DNA of 64,000 bases from Rhizodiscina lignyota (Eukaryota > Ascomycota > Dothideomycetes > Aulographales > Rhizodiscinaceae), in assembly GCA_010015805.1 (NCBI GenBank), contig ML978126.1, positions 1,116,001 to 1,180,000 on the forward strand. Direction: 5' to 3'. Positions 33,806 through 44,399 of the stretch are shown piece after piece. The notes beneath the pieces were generated by a model that searched no databases, was not told the DNA's origin, and worked only from the letters and a program-made list of their open reading frames with translations. The position numbers and the translations under genes were made by a program. Position 1 is the first letter of the stretch; each line of letters starts with the position of its first letter.

Positions 33806-35051
33806 TCATCTCTTCTTCTGCCATTTGACCCACTCTTTCATAGCCTTTCGCGCAGAATTCTTGATATTCCGGGTACTGCCACCTTCACTCCCCAGCCTCT
33901 CCCCACTCGCCGCACCCGCAACGGCATCGATGTCGCTATCCGCACCCGTCCCGGTCTTCCACTGCTCTATCAGTGGTGGCGCTACCACTACACCCTTGAT
34001 CTTCCCATCATTCATTCCGAAGCTGAACTCATTGTCTATTCCTAACCCAAAATCTTTGTATCCCCAATTGTACAGCAGGCGCTCCGCACCCCGACGGCTG
34101 ACCGCATAAGCAGTGGTGCAGATGGTGTCGTGGACACGAGCGATGGCGCGGGTAGAAGAGGTTGTGATGTTGTACGCCTTAAGTTCGGAGACGTGCTTGC
34201 TTTCTAGTTTCTTGAGTGGAAGGATCGAAGGGTCCTCGACAGCAATTACTGGGCCGATCTTGGATTTTTCCTTCGGTGGTGTTGATTTGCATTGGCCGAT
34301 GAAGAAGAGATCCCAGTCGGTGCCTGTCAAGTGCATTAGCCAATGTGACAACGATGAAGTGCGTGATTCCTCGGCTAGTGAACGGGCTACGTACCGTATG
34401 GAGCATCTTTGCGGGTATATGCCGTCTGGTTGTCGAGTAAGCTCGTGTGGCTGAGAACACCTTGACTGATCCTGAAGAGCTGGTCCTTTATATTCACATC
34501 CCAATCTGCGTCATCCTCGACAATTAGTGCAGTCTCAATATCCTCATCCATGACTTTTCTCCAAATGTTGGCGTGCGATCTCCAGCAACCAAAGGCACCC
34601 GGGTTAAGATTGGATGCAATGGTCTTTCCTTTAGGATGTACGCTACCTCCATCGACGCCCTCAATCATGGTGGACTTGATCCCCGTGAAAGATGAGAGAA
34701 GCGAAATGGCATCCTGCCGATCAGTACGGCTGCGATCTGTAAGTCTACATCCGTACTGTTCCGTTTGTATTGCTGGGTAACTCACAACGGCAGAGATATA
34801 TAGAAGATTTCCTGAAAGCCGAGAGTTTGATTCCTAGCGAGCTTCGCTGGTGTTGCAAACTTGGCGTAAGCATCGGTACCAGGTAGTCTCTGAAGAGCGC
34901 TATGGATTCGGTCCGGATTTTGTATATGAATGAATGACCCTGTTATGAGGAAGAAGAGAACGATCGCAATAATGGTAAGGTATTTCGGCTTAAGGGCTGC
35001 TAGCCGGCTACTAGCGCTCGGTATTGCAAAGTATCTCGTCGGAAGAAGCAT
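33806..35051 (-). CDS. Glycosyltransferase family 25 protein, type II membrane
   Basis: Exons 34786-35051, 34395-34729 and 33806-34323 give 372 residues. A short cytosolic tail is followed by a signal anchor (YLTIIAIVLFFLITGSFI, about residues 24-42), placing the catalytic domain in the Golgi lumen. GT25 features are the opening strand FYISLPFRTDRQDA (formed across intron 1), the block GAFGCWRSHANIWRKV, the acidic motif ALIVEDDADWD that would bind metal and nucleotide sugar, and YAVSRRGAERLL. This family includes bacterial LPS beta-galactosyltransferases and animal collagen galactosyltransferases. The acceptor in fungi is not established. The C-terminus is a Lys-rich tail. Confidence 0.85.
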
Positions 35052-35542
35052 TGGACAAATCTTTCGATCTCGGCTTCAAGCCAAGAGCTTCTCTTTCCAA
35101 AATTGGAACGTTCAGGAAAGAGGGCTAAGCCTCGAAAATCATGACGTTGAGATGAGTCTGTAGAACAAAATCATGAAGAAGAGAAGAACAAGGAGAAGGA
35201 GGAGAAGAACTGAAGATTCTCCGGGCCACGGAGATACAAATTAGGAACGGCTAACGACAGCTATACGAGATTAGAATATTTGGGTAAGGGGTGGCACGCC
35301 ACGCTCGGATTAGGTATTTAAGGGTCATGTTGGTGCTAATCAGCTAGTATGATCTTGCCAGGATTAAAAGGCGCGAGCTGAGCTGACAGGGCGCGTTGGG
35401 TCTTTTACTCAGAACAAGAGGACGTGAGAAAGAACTAGCCTGCCAAAGGGGAGTCCTCTTTGCTTGTCGCAATTCGCGATGTCCACGGGAAGATCGAAAC
35501 CCGTCAAGCGTATTGAATAGCTCCGTATGAGGCAAACTACCT
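35052..35542. other. Intergenic region
   Basis: About 490 bp upstream of the GT25 gene, with a purine-rich (GAA/GGA) stretch at 35170-35220 that may be part of its promoter or 5' UTR. No coding sequence supported. Confidence 0.4.
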
Positions 35543-36070
35543 CTAGACCTTTGTCATCGCTCGCGAATCGGGTGTGAAAGACGATATAATCTTAATACAG
35601 CTGTGAAAGGATTCGCGGTTTGAGTTATGCTTATAACTTAGCCAATGCTCTAAAATCTCACCCTGGCCAAAATGGAAGCCAATAGGCAGACGCGGGATGG
35701 GAGCATGGTGCAGGTACCAGGTGCGGAAGAGAGGCGGAGGCACATACATGATACCGCCTAAGCCCCTTTCTTGTGGCCCTCTGTTGGGCACATGGTAGTG
35801 GAAGTCGAAGCGACAACTCTGCGTGGGACGAAATGCAACGTGTTTCGACTTCGGAACTGGCGCGCCTGTCGGGTAAAGTTCGGTTTCATTAGCCGCTTTC
35901 ACCCGCTCTGTCATAGGCACTTGGTGGGAAATACCCCCACGTGGGCCAACGTCAGCGTCCCTGGCGTATGAAATCTCCTCCACTCCTCCTCCTGTAGTAA
36001 TAACTTCAAAGAGCACTCCAGCGTTCTCGAATCTGAGGTTCAGATTCTCTGTGTGTTGTAGTCTGGGCAT
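35543..36070 (-). CDS. Hypothetical protein
   Basis: ATG-initiated single-exon ORF of 175 residues with balanced composition. It reads MPRLQHTENLNLRFENAGVL and later FRPTQSCRFDFHYHVPNRGP and WYLHHAPIPRLPIGFHFGQG. No signal peptide, membrane segment or known domain was recognised. The sense of a folded domain (small, His/Phe/Pro-rich beta segments, cupin-like at a guess) is only an impression. It may be one exon of a larger gene, or spurious. Confidence 0.35.
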   Translation of the reverse strand: MPRLQHTENLNLRFENAGVLFEVITTGGGVEEISYARDADVGPRGGISHQVPMTERVKAANETELYPTGAPVPKSKHVAFRPTQSCRFDFHYHVPNRGPQERGLGGIMYVPPPLFRTWYLHHAPIPRLPIGFHFGQGEILEHWLSYKHNSNRESFHSCIKIISSFTPDSRAMTKV

Positions 36071-36293
36071 GGGTTACTGTAGTCGAGTCTATCAGCTCGA
36101 GAAGCAACCCACCGAACTCGATCTAATCAAGGAATATCACGAGCGGACGAGTGTGACGTTCTCAATCACACATAGTGTCCAAGTGAAGGTCGGATTCATC
36201 GTACGCTCTAACGCTGGTCCCAGAACGCCCGCTAAAACTAGTGAATAGTTGCTGGCGAAGAAGGAGACTCATCTGATATATTACTTATCTTCC

Positions 36294-39120
36294 TTACCAT
36301 TTAAGGCCACTGTCCTCCTGCTTGTCCTCAGAACTTGGGATCTTACCAGTTGTAATCATCTCCATGTACCCCTTTCCCCACAACCGAAAGGCCTCACTAA
36401 CCCCTCCGCACTGTATCAACTTCTTCTCCAACTCACTGAGCTGAAACGGAAACGTCTTTCCACCGCACTTGATCTCTCCCTTCTGTATATCAAGTTCTAT
36501 GTCAACACCCTCTTCTGCAGTCCGGTAGAATTCATCGTCATTTATGATGACTCCAAGCAGGCCAAAGTTCGGCTGGTTTCGCCCGTAGATGAAGGAATAG
36601 CTCTTCGCGATAACAGCTTTGACTCCACAACCCTGCAGTGCTGTAACAGCAGATTCGCGAGAACTCCCGCATCCAAATGCTTTGCCGGCGACCACGACGT
36701 TCATACCAGAGGCGACTTTCGAGCGGAACTCGGGATACACGTATGACATACACCATGTGCCCTGTTCCTTGAACGACATACGTGCGTTCACTAACGCTTG
36801 CGCCGGAATGATTGCATCGGTATCGACGAAGTCGCCCAAGGTGATGACTTTTCCCTTGACAACGTTGTTTTCAGAGGAGCTCGTATCAGCTGTTACAGAC
36901 GTCGGTAATGTTGCCTGGAATTTTTCGCCTCTCTCACTTCCTGGCTCCTTTGCCGCTGTTCCAGGTTCAACATACTTTACTTCCGTCGCCCCTGAGGGTT
37001 TCCTTCCAAGGATGGACTCAAGTCGTGCAATATCAACTTCATCTAGTAGCGGCTTCGGGTCTGTGATCTCCATACCAAAGCTGCTCGCTGCAACGGTGAC
37101 AGCAGATGCGATGCTACCAATTGCACCTCTCCCCATTCTATTCTTAAAGTTCCTATTCTGGCTGCTCAACCACACTTCTCCCTCTTGCCCAACATCAGCA
37201 CTGATTCCAACGCAATAGCTGCAACCTGGAACGCCCACTGTGAAACCGGCATCCTCATAAATTTGAGCGAGTCCACGGTCCTTGAGTTCCTTTAGAATAG
37301 GCCGAGAGCCAGGTGTCACCCTTCTTTTTCCCCGGCTTACTGGCTTCAGCCCTTTCTTCAAGCCCACTTCAAGGACCATGGCTGCAAGAATAAGGTCTTC
37401 ACGCGCAGTGGTACAAGCGCCGATAAAGCATCCATCTAGCTTCTTCCCGGCAATCTCACGGGCCGGCACAACGTCATCGGGTGAGGGATATCGTGCGATA
37501 AACGATTCGACCTGCGAGAGATCGATAGTATGACTCGATGCGTAGACGGCATCTGAGTCTGGCTTGTAATACGTCGCGTACTTCTTGTATTTCGGGTTCT
37601 TGCGTTTGTTGATGAATTCTTGCGTGATCTCGTCAGGAGCAAAGATGCCTGTGACTCCACCAAACTCCTGCAGCGATATGAGTAGGAGATATATGACCGA
37701 TCAAGAGTCATTACATACGGTTGTCATATTCGCAATAGCGAACCTCGCATCACAACTCAAATGCTTCAAGCCAGGCCCGGTATACTCCACCACCTTGTCC
37801 GCGGCGACAGTGTTCCGCTTCAGCTGCTGCAAGACGTACAAGATGACATCCTTGCCACTTAGTCCCGGCTTCGGTTCGCCCACGAAACGAATTTCCGCCG
37901 TCTCCGGAACCTTGAACCAGGTCTGGCCGAGCACCAGCGGCATTGTAACATCCGCTGCACCCATGCCCACTGCAAGACAAGATACAGATCCGGCGGAGCA
38001 CGTATGTGAGTCGGAGCCGATGACGATCATGCCAGGTTGAGAGCGCTCGCGCATGAATTCCGTATGCCTAAGCGCATCGTACACGTTAGCGGACATCCAA
38101 ACCACCGAAGACTGCACAATCTCAGTTATCATTAGGGGAGTTATGTAGCACATGATTTGGGAACTGGAGAAAATGGACACCGTGATCAAAGGTGGCTCCA
38201 TTTATGATGGGTATGTTGAACGTTAACATACATGATAGTATACTGAACTGAATGTTAGATGCGAGCTCTATGCATTCTGAGGGGGTAAGTTGTTGGGGCA
38301 GGAAAACTCACGTTGTTCCCTTGATGCTCCGTCATCTTGAAAACTTGCCGCGCTCGTTCGCTAGCTTCGATGAGCGGCTTTACCTTCGGGGTGTCCATTA
38401 TTCGGGGTTCGACGACGTGGTCACCTGCGATCCAGAGTCTGTCGTTGCGCCAGATGCCAGGCTTGCCCAGCTCCTCATACGTTACCTCCATACCCTACGG
38501 ACAGACGCGTTAGCAGTTGTCTTTGACATGCAGGCGATGAGAATGTCGGTAGCCGAGGAAACTCACTCCCCAAGATATATCAGATGCAATCACCCAATCC
38601 ACATCGACACGAATCACATCGCCTGGCTTAACTTCTCCCTTTCTCTCGACGTCGTGGGCCGCAAAGATTTTTTCAGTTACGGTCATGCCCCGGCGGCCAG
38701 GGGGACGTGAGTCCAGTGGTGGGACAGCTGTCTCGTAGCGATCCTGGGAGTTGAGTGCCTCAAGGTAGGCGGAAACTAAGAACAAGACTTCGCTTTCATC
38801 CTTGCCAGTCAGCGACTGGTCCGCTGTAAGGCCAAGTCCACCGAAATCTGTCGACGTTGTGCTATGAACGATGGCATCTCGAAGGGCTTCAGCTTCACGC
38901 GTAAACTTCTTGGATTCAAGGGCTGAGGAGACGGAGTCCAGATATTTGAGGATACCAGTAGATGCGTCTACGTATGCATTAGTTCAAGTCTATAATGTTA
39001 AGTGGGGGTATTCGACACGTCCTTACCAATTGCGGCAGTTTCACTCCCTATATCAATTTTCCGCAGTTCTTGGAGTTGCTGCAGTACCTGCTCTGACCCT
39101 GAAAGTGTTCTTCCGGGCAT
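36294..39120 (-). CDS. Aconitase-superfamily hydratase (isopropylmalate isomerase-like), fused large and small subunits
   Basis: Six exons: 39027-39120, 38567-38967, 38312-38494, 38232-38242, 37719-38067 and 36294-37667, giving 803 residues. Residues 1-125 are a helical extension not seen in LeuC. The LeuC-like domain starts at [12 protein letters not shown] (126), includes [11 protein letters not shown] (about 247-255), and keeps the three [4Fe-4S] ligands: Cys431 in [11 protein letters not shown], and Cys495 and Cys498 in GCSYCVG, with normal 64- and 3-residue spacing. A linker leads to the LeuD-like swivel domain ([17 protein letters not shown], then [11 protein letters not shown]). Fused proteins of this type catalyse dehydration/rehydration of 2- or 3-hydroxy acids. 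It lacks the organisation of mitochondrial aconitase. Exon 4 has only 11 nt. Divergent from a lyase gene, which suggests a shared pathway. Confidence 0.85.
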
Positions 39121-39749
39121 GATGTCTGAATATTGTTCCGGCCAATCAGACACTATTGATTTGATATGCGAGTGATTGTAGCCCGAAGCAAAAGCTAGTC
39201 GGTATACGTCTTATGTATCTGCTGTTTTCTTAGCTAAACATAGAAGGTTCTCAATCTCGGCGGTTTCGTCCAAGTCAGGAAGCTTGCGAAGCCGGAGCCC
39301 ATGAGAACAAGAGGTTCCTCCACTGGCAACATGGTCATCTCATCCGAAAAGCGGAGGTGGTCATCCCGCAAATGGCTGTGAGTTGGAGCTTTCCCCAGGT
39401 TAATGTGCGTGGTCCAATCCCCACGATCGGCGCCCCCGAGAATTCGGGATTTCCTTTCCGTGGTAAATCGCCGGCAACGTCTACCGATTTCTCCACATTG
39501 TTGATTGATACATATTTCAACCATCGCGAATTTACATTGGCCGGACCTGGATTTTTATTGTCCAAAAAGATCCGGAGTTCTACTGTGAGCTGAGTCATTC
39601 GATCCTGAACACCCAATCAGAATAACAATCCATCTGTCAAGCGATCTTGGAGCGACCCTAGATCCACTTGAAGTTACCGTAGAGGATCATCCCTTTTTAT
39701 TCATTCCTTGTTACTTCTTTCCCTTAATTTCGGTCGGGAGATATTCATA
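39121..39749. promoter_or_regulatory. Divergent promoter of hydratase/lyase pair
   Basis: A 629-bp gap between the two start codons. It must contain both promoters and could coordinate them. Short ORFs inside it are not supported. No specific operator was identified. Confidence 0.45.
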
Positions 39750-40812
39750 ATGGCGTCAACCGGTACAAACGGCGCCCGTTATAACCCTAAGCCTGCCGCG
39801 GCCAGACTGCGAGAGATGCTAGCAAGACCAGACAGCTTGGTAGCATGCCCGGGGGTTTACGATGGCCTGAGTGCACGTATTATGTTGAGAGAAGGCTTCG
39901 ATTGTCTCTATATGGCATGTCCCAATCCGTTTCAGCCAACAAGAGCCTGTGCTGATAGTGAGAAAGACTGGAGCAGGAACCGCGGCGTCCAAATTGGGAA
40001 TGCCAGACTTGGGCATCATTACATTGAATGATATCCTTGAGAACGCATCTATGATTGCATCCCTTGATCGAACTGTGCCTGTTATTGCAGATGCAGATAC
40101 TGGATATGGCGGGTACGATCCATTTAGTGAAACTGCATTGACAGAAGTCCACTAATTGGCATCATATAGTCCAATCATGGTCGCTCGAACTGTTAAATCG
40201 TATATTCAAGCCGGCGTCGCTGGTCTGCACATTGAAGACCAAGTCCAATCGAAGAGATGCGGCCATCTCGCGGGCAAAGAGCTTGTCGATCCGGAGACTT
40301 ATTATGCGCGTATCCGAGCAGCTGTACTAGGAAGAGAGGAGATGCGCTCCACGACAGGTGGAGATATTGTCATTATAGCACGTACTGACTCGTTACAATC
40401 GCTCGGCTACGAAGAGGCACTACTCCGACTGAAGAAGTGCATAGAGATCGGCGCGGACGTGGCATTCCTTGAGGGTCCAACGAGTCTGGAGCAGATGAAG
40501 CAGGCATGCCAAGAGCTCGCTCCCGCCCCAGTGCTCTTGAATGCGGTACCTGGCGGTGTCACGCCTCACGTCTCGCAGGAGGAGGCAAAGAAGCTTGGAT
40601 ACAAGATAATGATCTATCCCGCGATATCGTTCGAAGCGGCGTATCAAGCTATATGGGATTCAGCGAAGGAGTTGAAACAGACGAAAGATATTATCATTAC
40701 AGAGCGACAAAAGAAGGAAGGCGTGAAGGCAGTCTTTGGAGTCTGCGGATTGATGGATTGTGTAGAGTTTGACAAGAAAGCAGGAGGTCAATCGTACAAT
40801 AAAGGTGTATAG
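39750..40812 (+). CDS. PEP mutase/isocitrate lyase superfamily C-C (or C-P) lyase
   Basis: Exons 39750-39914, 39967-40112 and 40170-40812 give 317 residues. The superfamily barrel is clear: SLVACPGVYDGLSARI, TGAGTAASKLGMPDLG, the Mg2+-binding strand VIADADTGYGG, HIEDQVQSKRCGH with the catalytic K(K/R)CGH loop, IIARTDSL and FLEGPTS. Known members are methylisocitrate lyase, oxaloacetate hydrolase, 2,3-dimethylmalate lyase, carboxy-PEP mutase and petal-death protein; the substrate cannot be fixed from motifs. The first intron uses a GC-AG pair (ATG|GCATGT ... GAAAG|ACT), needed to keep TGAG in frame. The second (57 bp) has a CTAAT branch. No PTS1 or presequence seen. Divergent partner: the aconitase-type hydratase. 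Confidence 0.88.
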
Positions 40813-41639
40813 AGCGTAGAAGCAGAAATGGTGCAGCCTGAGCAACACTTTGAAAAGTGTTATATCGACTCACCTTCAAATTCTCTCCAAATCCTTTGAA
40901 GCCGCTATTAGGTATCAAAGAGTTCTAGTGCCGTAGCCAGGGTCCTCATATAGCTCTCCACGGTCATTGCGGGCATTCAATGTGCAATTTTCCTTCTTCA
41001 CTTTGCCGTATGTAAGAAACGCGTTGACGCGTCGAGTTCGGGTGAGCCCAGCCATTTATGGCATGAAAGCTTCATACAAAGTTGGAACCACTCTAAAATT
41101 AAAATGATCAACAGAAATCGCGTGTCTTCCTCAAAAGGAAAAGCAGAAGAAATCGAGGCTTGAAGTGGGTTGTGATATCCCCGAGCTCCTGACTCTTCGT
41201 ACGCGACGCTAACCTTCACCTCAATCAAGCTAACTCAGTTGGGCCAGCCCATCGAGAATTGGCCAAGCAGCAAAGGGTGTGGCGCCTCGTAGGGCTGAAT
41301 CTAAGTTATTACCTTTGTAGATCTTGCAGAGCCATTGTCGTCAATCGGGAGTAGAGACCGTGACAATATGAGGCACAAAGTGAGCACCAATGCCATCTTC
41401 ATAGTTACATCTCAATTTACCAGCTTTCTTTATTTCATTACATGAAGCAGAGGGATCCATTGATCAAAATGCTCAACCTGCGAGGGCCGCTCTTAAAACT
41501 GGTCGGGGCTTCCATTGGCCTTGCCTAAGAGTACAAAGCAGATTACAAGGAGGCAAGGAACTTGAGAAAGCCGATGAGGCATGTAAACCTGTTACAATAT
41601 CGTCCTCCTGCTCTGGGGACATCTCTCGTCTCGTCCCGA
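40813..41639. other. Intergenic region
   Basis: About 830 bp after the lyase gene with no coding signal that I can support; it grades into a decayed gene on its right. Confidence 0.4.
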
Positions 41640-42170
41640 CGAACACGATTCACACTACAGCGACGATGAGTCTGAGGACGGTGATGAATGGGCTATCAAT
41701 CTCGATAAAGCACGACAAGTTACGAAGAAGAGATACCAGAGGCGGCGCTGTTGATCTGTCCTGGACTGGATAACATGAACGAGCAGCAGAAAGAGAACAG
41801 AGCGAAACGATTCGGTCACTGATATGGCCGTCAAGCGTAGGCCAAGTTCAATGTGCAGCATCTAGATTCGAAGCTCGGAGGCGTCCCACGCACTCAAATC
41901 ACCCGGCTAGTGCTAGAGGGCTCTTATCAATTATTTCCGGCGGTAATTACAAACCCGTGGTCCATTATCAAGACTGAGGAGGCGCAGAAGTGATAGAGGG
42001 CCTCGGTTCGATGCCGGTCGGACGAGAAGGGAGGCAGCAGTACCGGAACAACCGACCATTGCGGAGGATACTAAAGCAAGATACCCTGTACTGGTAGTGA
42101 ATCTGCCAACCCAAGAAGAGATGGATAAGGTTATGGCACGGGTGGAAGCATCAAAGCATGAGGACTAAAA
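41640..42170 (+). pseudogene. Decayed gene, unknown function
   Basis: Coding-like stretches succeed one another in different frames. An acidic start, PDEHDSHYSDDESEDGDEWA, is followed after a shift near 41715 by YEEEIPEAALLICPGLDNMN. The same frame then carries TGA near 41820 and TAG near 41836, then KLGGVPRTQITRLVLEGSYQ and FPAVITNPWSIIKTEEAQK before TGA-TAG. A third frame ends with RYPVLVVNLPTQEEMDKVMA at 42168. The pieces follow in order and read like one protein broken by frameshifts and nonsense changes. No domain was recognised. Confidence 0.4.
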
Positions 42171-42411
42171 AAATTGATGGGTGAAACATAAGCCGATAAA
42201 ATTGCTGGTTCAACACGGCCGTGGCTAGTCAGGTCGAATAGCGTGGAAAAGGTTAGAATCGTATATTTGGTGATTCCAATAATTGTTATCCTCACTAAGA
42301 CAATAATAGTGAACAGATCTGTTACTTCCGTTGATAACAAGAATCGCGCGAACTGAGATGAACTCCAGAACACGGCGCCTCGGGGTTTATTTCCTTTTTG
42401 GGACTACCTCA

Positions 42412-43688
42412 TTAGAAGATATACAGTGGATGCTCCGGCAGCTGGTAGCTGGGGTCGTTGAAGCGGAGATTGCGATCTAGATCCGATATTGCCTGCAGTT
42501 CAGCATCCGACAGTTCGAAATCGGTTACCGCGAGATTCGACTTCAGACGGTCTGGGTTGTTCGATTTTGGAATGACCGCGATACCACTAAAAATTTCCCT
42601 TGTCAGCATTATCCTCAGGGTCCAGTAAATTGCCCAAACCTACTGCTGTACTGCCCATCTCAGCAAAATCTGTCCAGGATCCTTGCCGTGCGCCTTAGCC
42701 GCCTTCACAACTGGTTCCGCCTCAAACAGCGGTCCAGTGCTCTTCGCAACCTTGTTGAAATTTGTTGGCAGTTCGAGGAAGGACTGTGGGCCGTAAGATG
42801 AGTATGCCGTGACTGCTGTACCAATCTCCTTTGCACGTGCGATCACGTTCGGCTGCGTGAGGTATGGGTGGTGCTCGATCTGGAGAGCGGAGATGGGGTG
42901 GCGTGCGTAGCGGTAGACATCGTTCAGAAGCTGGACTTGGAAGTTCGATACACCGATGGATTTGGTGATACCTTCGTCGACGAGCGTCTCGAGCGCTTCC
43001 CAGGTTTCGCGTATAGGCACGTTGTCCTCCTTCACGATGGTTTGTGCTTCATCTTGCCACCAACCCTACGGTTTTGTTAGCCTCGAACGAAACCATGCTT
43101 TCCCACACAACAGTTAGAAGCATGGAATCTATGAGACATACTGGTGTTCGGATTTTCGCTGGATCGATGTAAGGAAGGGACACTGGAAAGTGGATGAGGT
43201 ACAGATCCAGGTAGCCCAATCCCCACGCATCATTCGAGACCTTGGCCATCTGCAGCGCATGCTCGCGCTTATGATAGTTATTCCATAGCTTGCTAGTGAT
43301 GAAGACGTCTTCTCGCTTCACCAGGCCGTCGTTGATCGCCCTCTGCACACCCTCGCCGCACTCCTTCTCGTTTCCGTAGTCGTATGCGCCATCGAAGAGA
43401 CGGTACCCAGCTTTAATAGCCTAACCATAGCCACAATTAGCTTGAAAGAATCTTGTAAGGGCTCCAGCAAAGACAATTGAGACTGAGACGAACGTTGTAG
43501 ACGGTATCCGCGGCATTCTCGTTCGGGACCTTCCATGTGCCGAAGCCCACCAGGGGCATCTCCCTGCCGGACGCTAACTTGATCGTCTTGCTCATAGCTG
43601 CTGTCCTCGTGAAGCTCCGGATTTGCTGTGATTGGAATGAACGAGCGAAAAGACCAATTCTCCTCTGCGCAACTTGAACACTCCGCAT
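42412..43688 (-). CDS. Aldo-keto reductase, D-xylose reductase type
   Basis: NAD(P)H-dependent reductase of the AKR2 group, converting xylose (and other aldoses) to the alditol. Exons 43494-43688, 43142-43420, 42644-43065 and 42412-42586 give 356 residues. The catalytic tetrad is visible: Asp and Tyr in [12 protein letters not shown], Lys in [10 protein letters not shown] and His in LYLIHFPVS. The coenzyme motif is [14 protein letters not shown], typical of xylose reductases. Residues 1-31 ([20 protein letters not shown] onward) are Arg-rich without acids, like a mitochondrial presequence; the in-frame ATG at 43595 ([10 protein letters not shown]) gives the usual cytosolic length of about 325. 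Intron 1 has a weak GTTCGT donor. Its neighbours do not form a pentose pathway. Confidence 0.9.
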
Positions 43689-44399
43689 TTCTGCTTCGAT
43701 GCTTCAGCCGGCTGGCTTTCTCTTAAATAGCAATGAGCGCCCAGTCGTCAAGTGATCTGCTTTGCTCGTAACAAACATCGCGCAAAGAGCCGCTCGAGTG
43801 AGTTAAAGTTCTCACAGGCATTAGCCTAAAATGCAAAATACCACTTGCAAAAGCTGGCGGCTGTTCAGGCTGATTTGCCCTCCGAGAGAACGATTGGCAA
43901 CTACGCACCAAAAGGCCCACCGGAGCAACCGGGCTGGGAGAGGGCTCCGAGAGCATCTCAGCACCACCCAAAAGTGGGACGTCGCGGTCCGCTAGGAACG
44001 AGATAGATGGGCGCGGAAATCTTATCTCACAAATTGGAGAAGCGGCATAATACGGAATAATTCAGCCGAGAGGTTCTGAGGCATCCTAGCCTCCATATGC
44101 ATCTGTTCATCTGACATACATGTGGACGACATCGTGAAAGGAGGAGACGATACAGCGGAGATATAAGGGGCGTCCGGAGACAACGTCCATTTTCAGCGCT
44201 GTGGCACTGGTTCCCCGCTGCTCCAGGAATTGTCTGGAAATGGCCACATTGACAGCCATGTGTGCGGCGTAGATGTTGATCAGCGAGAAAGAATTTGCCT
44301 CTCGGCTTTTCCGACATGGTTGTATATGTACAAAGAATCTATAGCCTAGATGTCACAGCTTCATGCCCTAAGGTGGCTAGATCAGAATGTGAAATGACC
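43689..44399. other. Intergenic region
   Basis: About 700 bp upstream of the aldo-keto reductase. A minus-strand frame near 44150-44290 reads coding-like for about 55 codons (NIYAAHMAVNVAISRQF) but has no recognised family and no clear link to the pectate lyase relic to its right. Confidence 0.35.
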
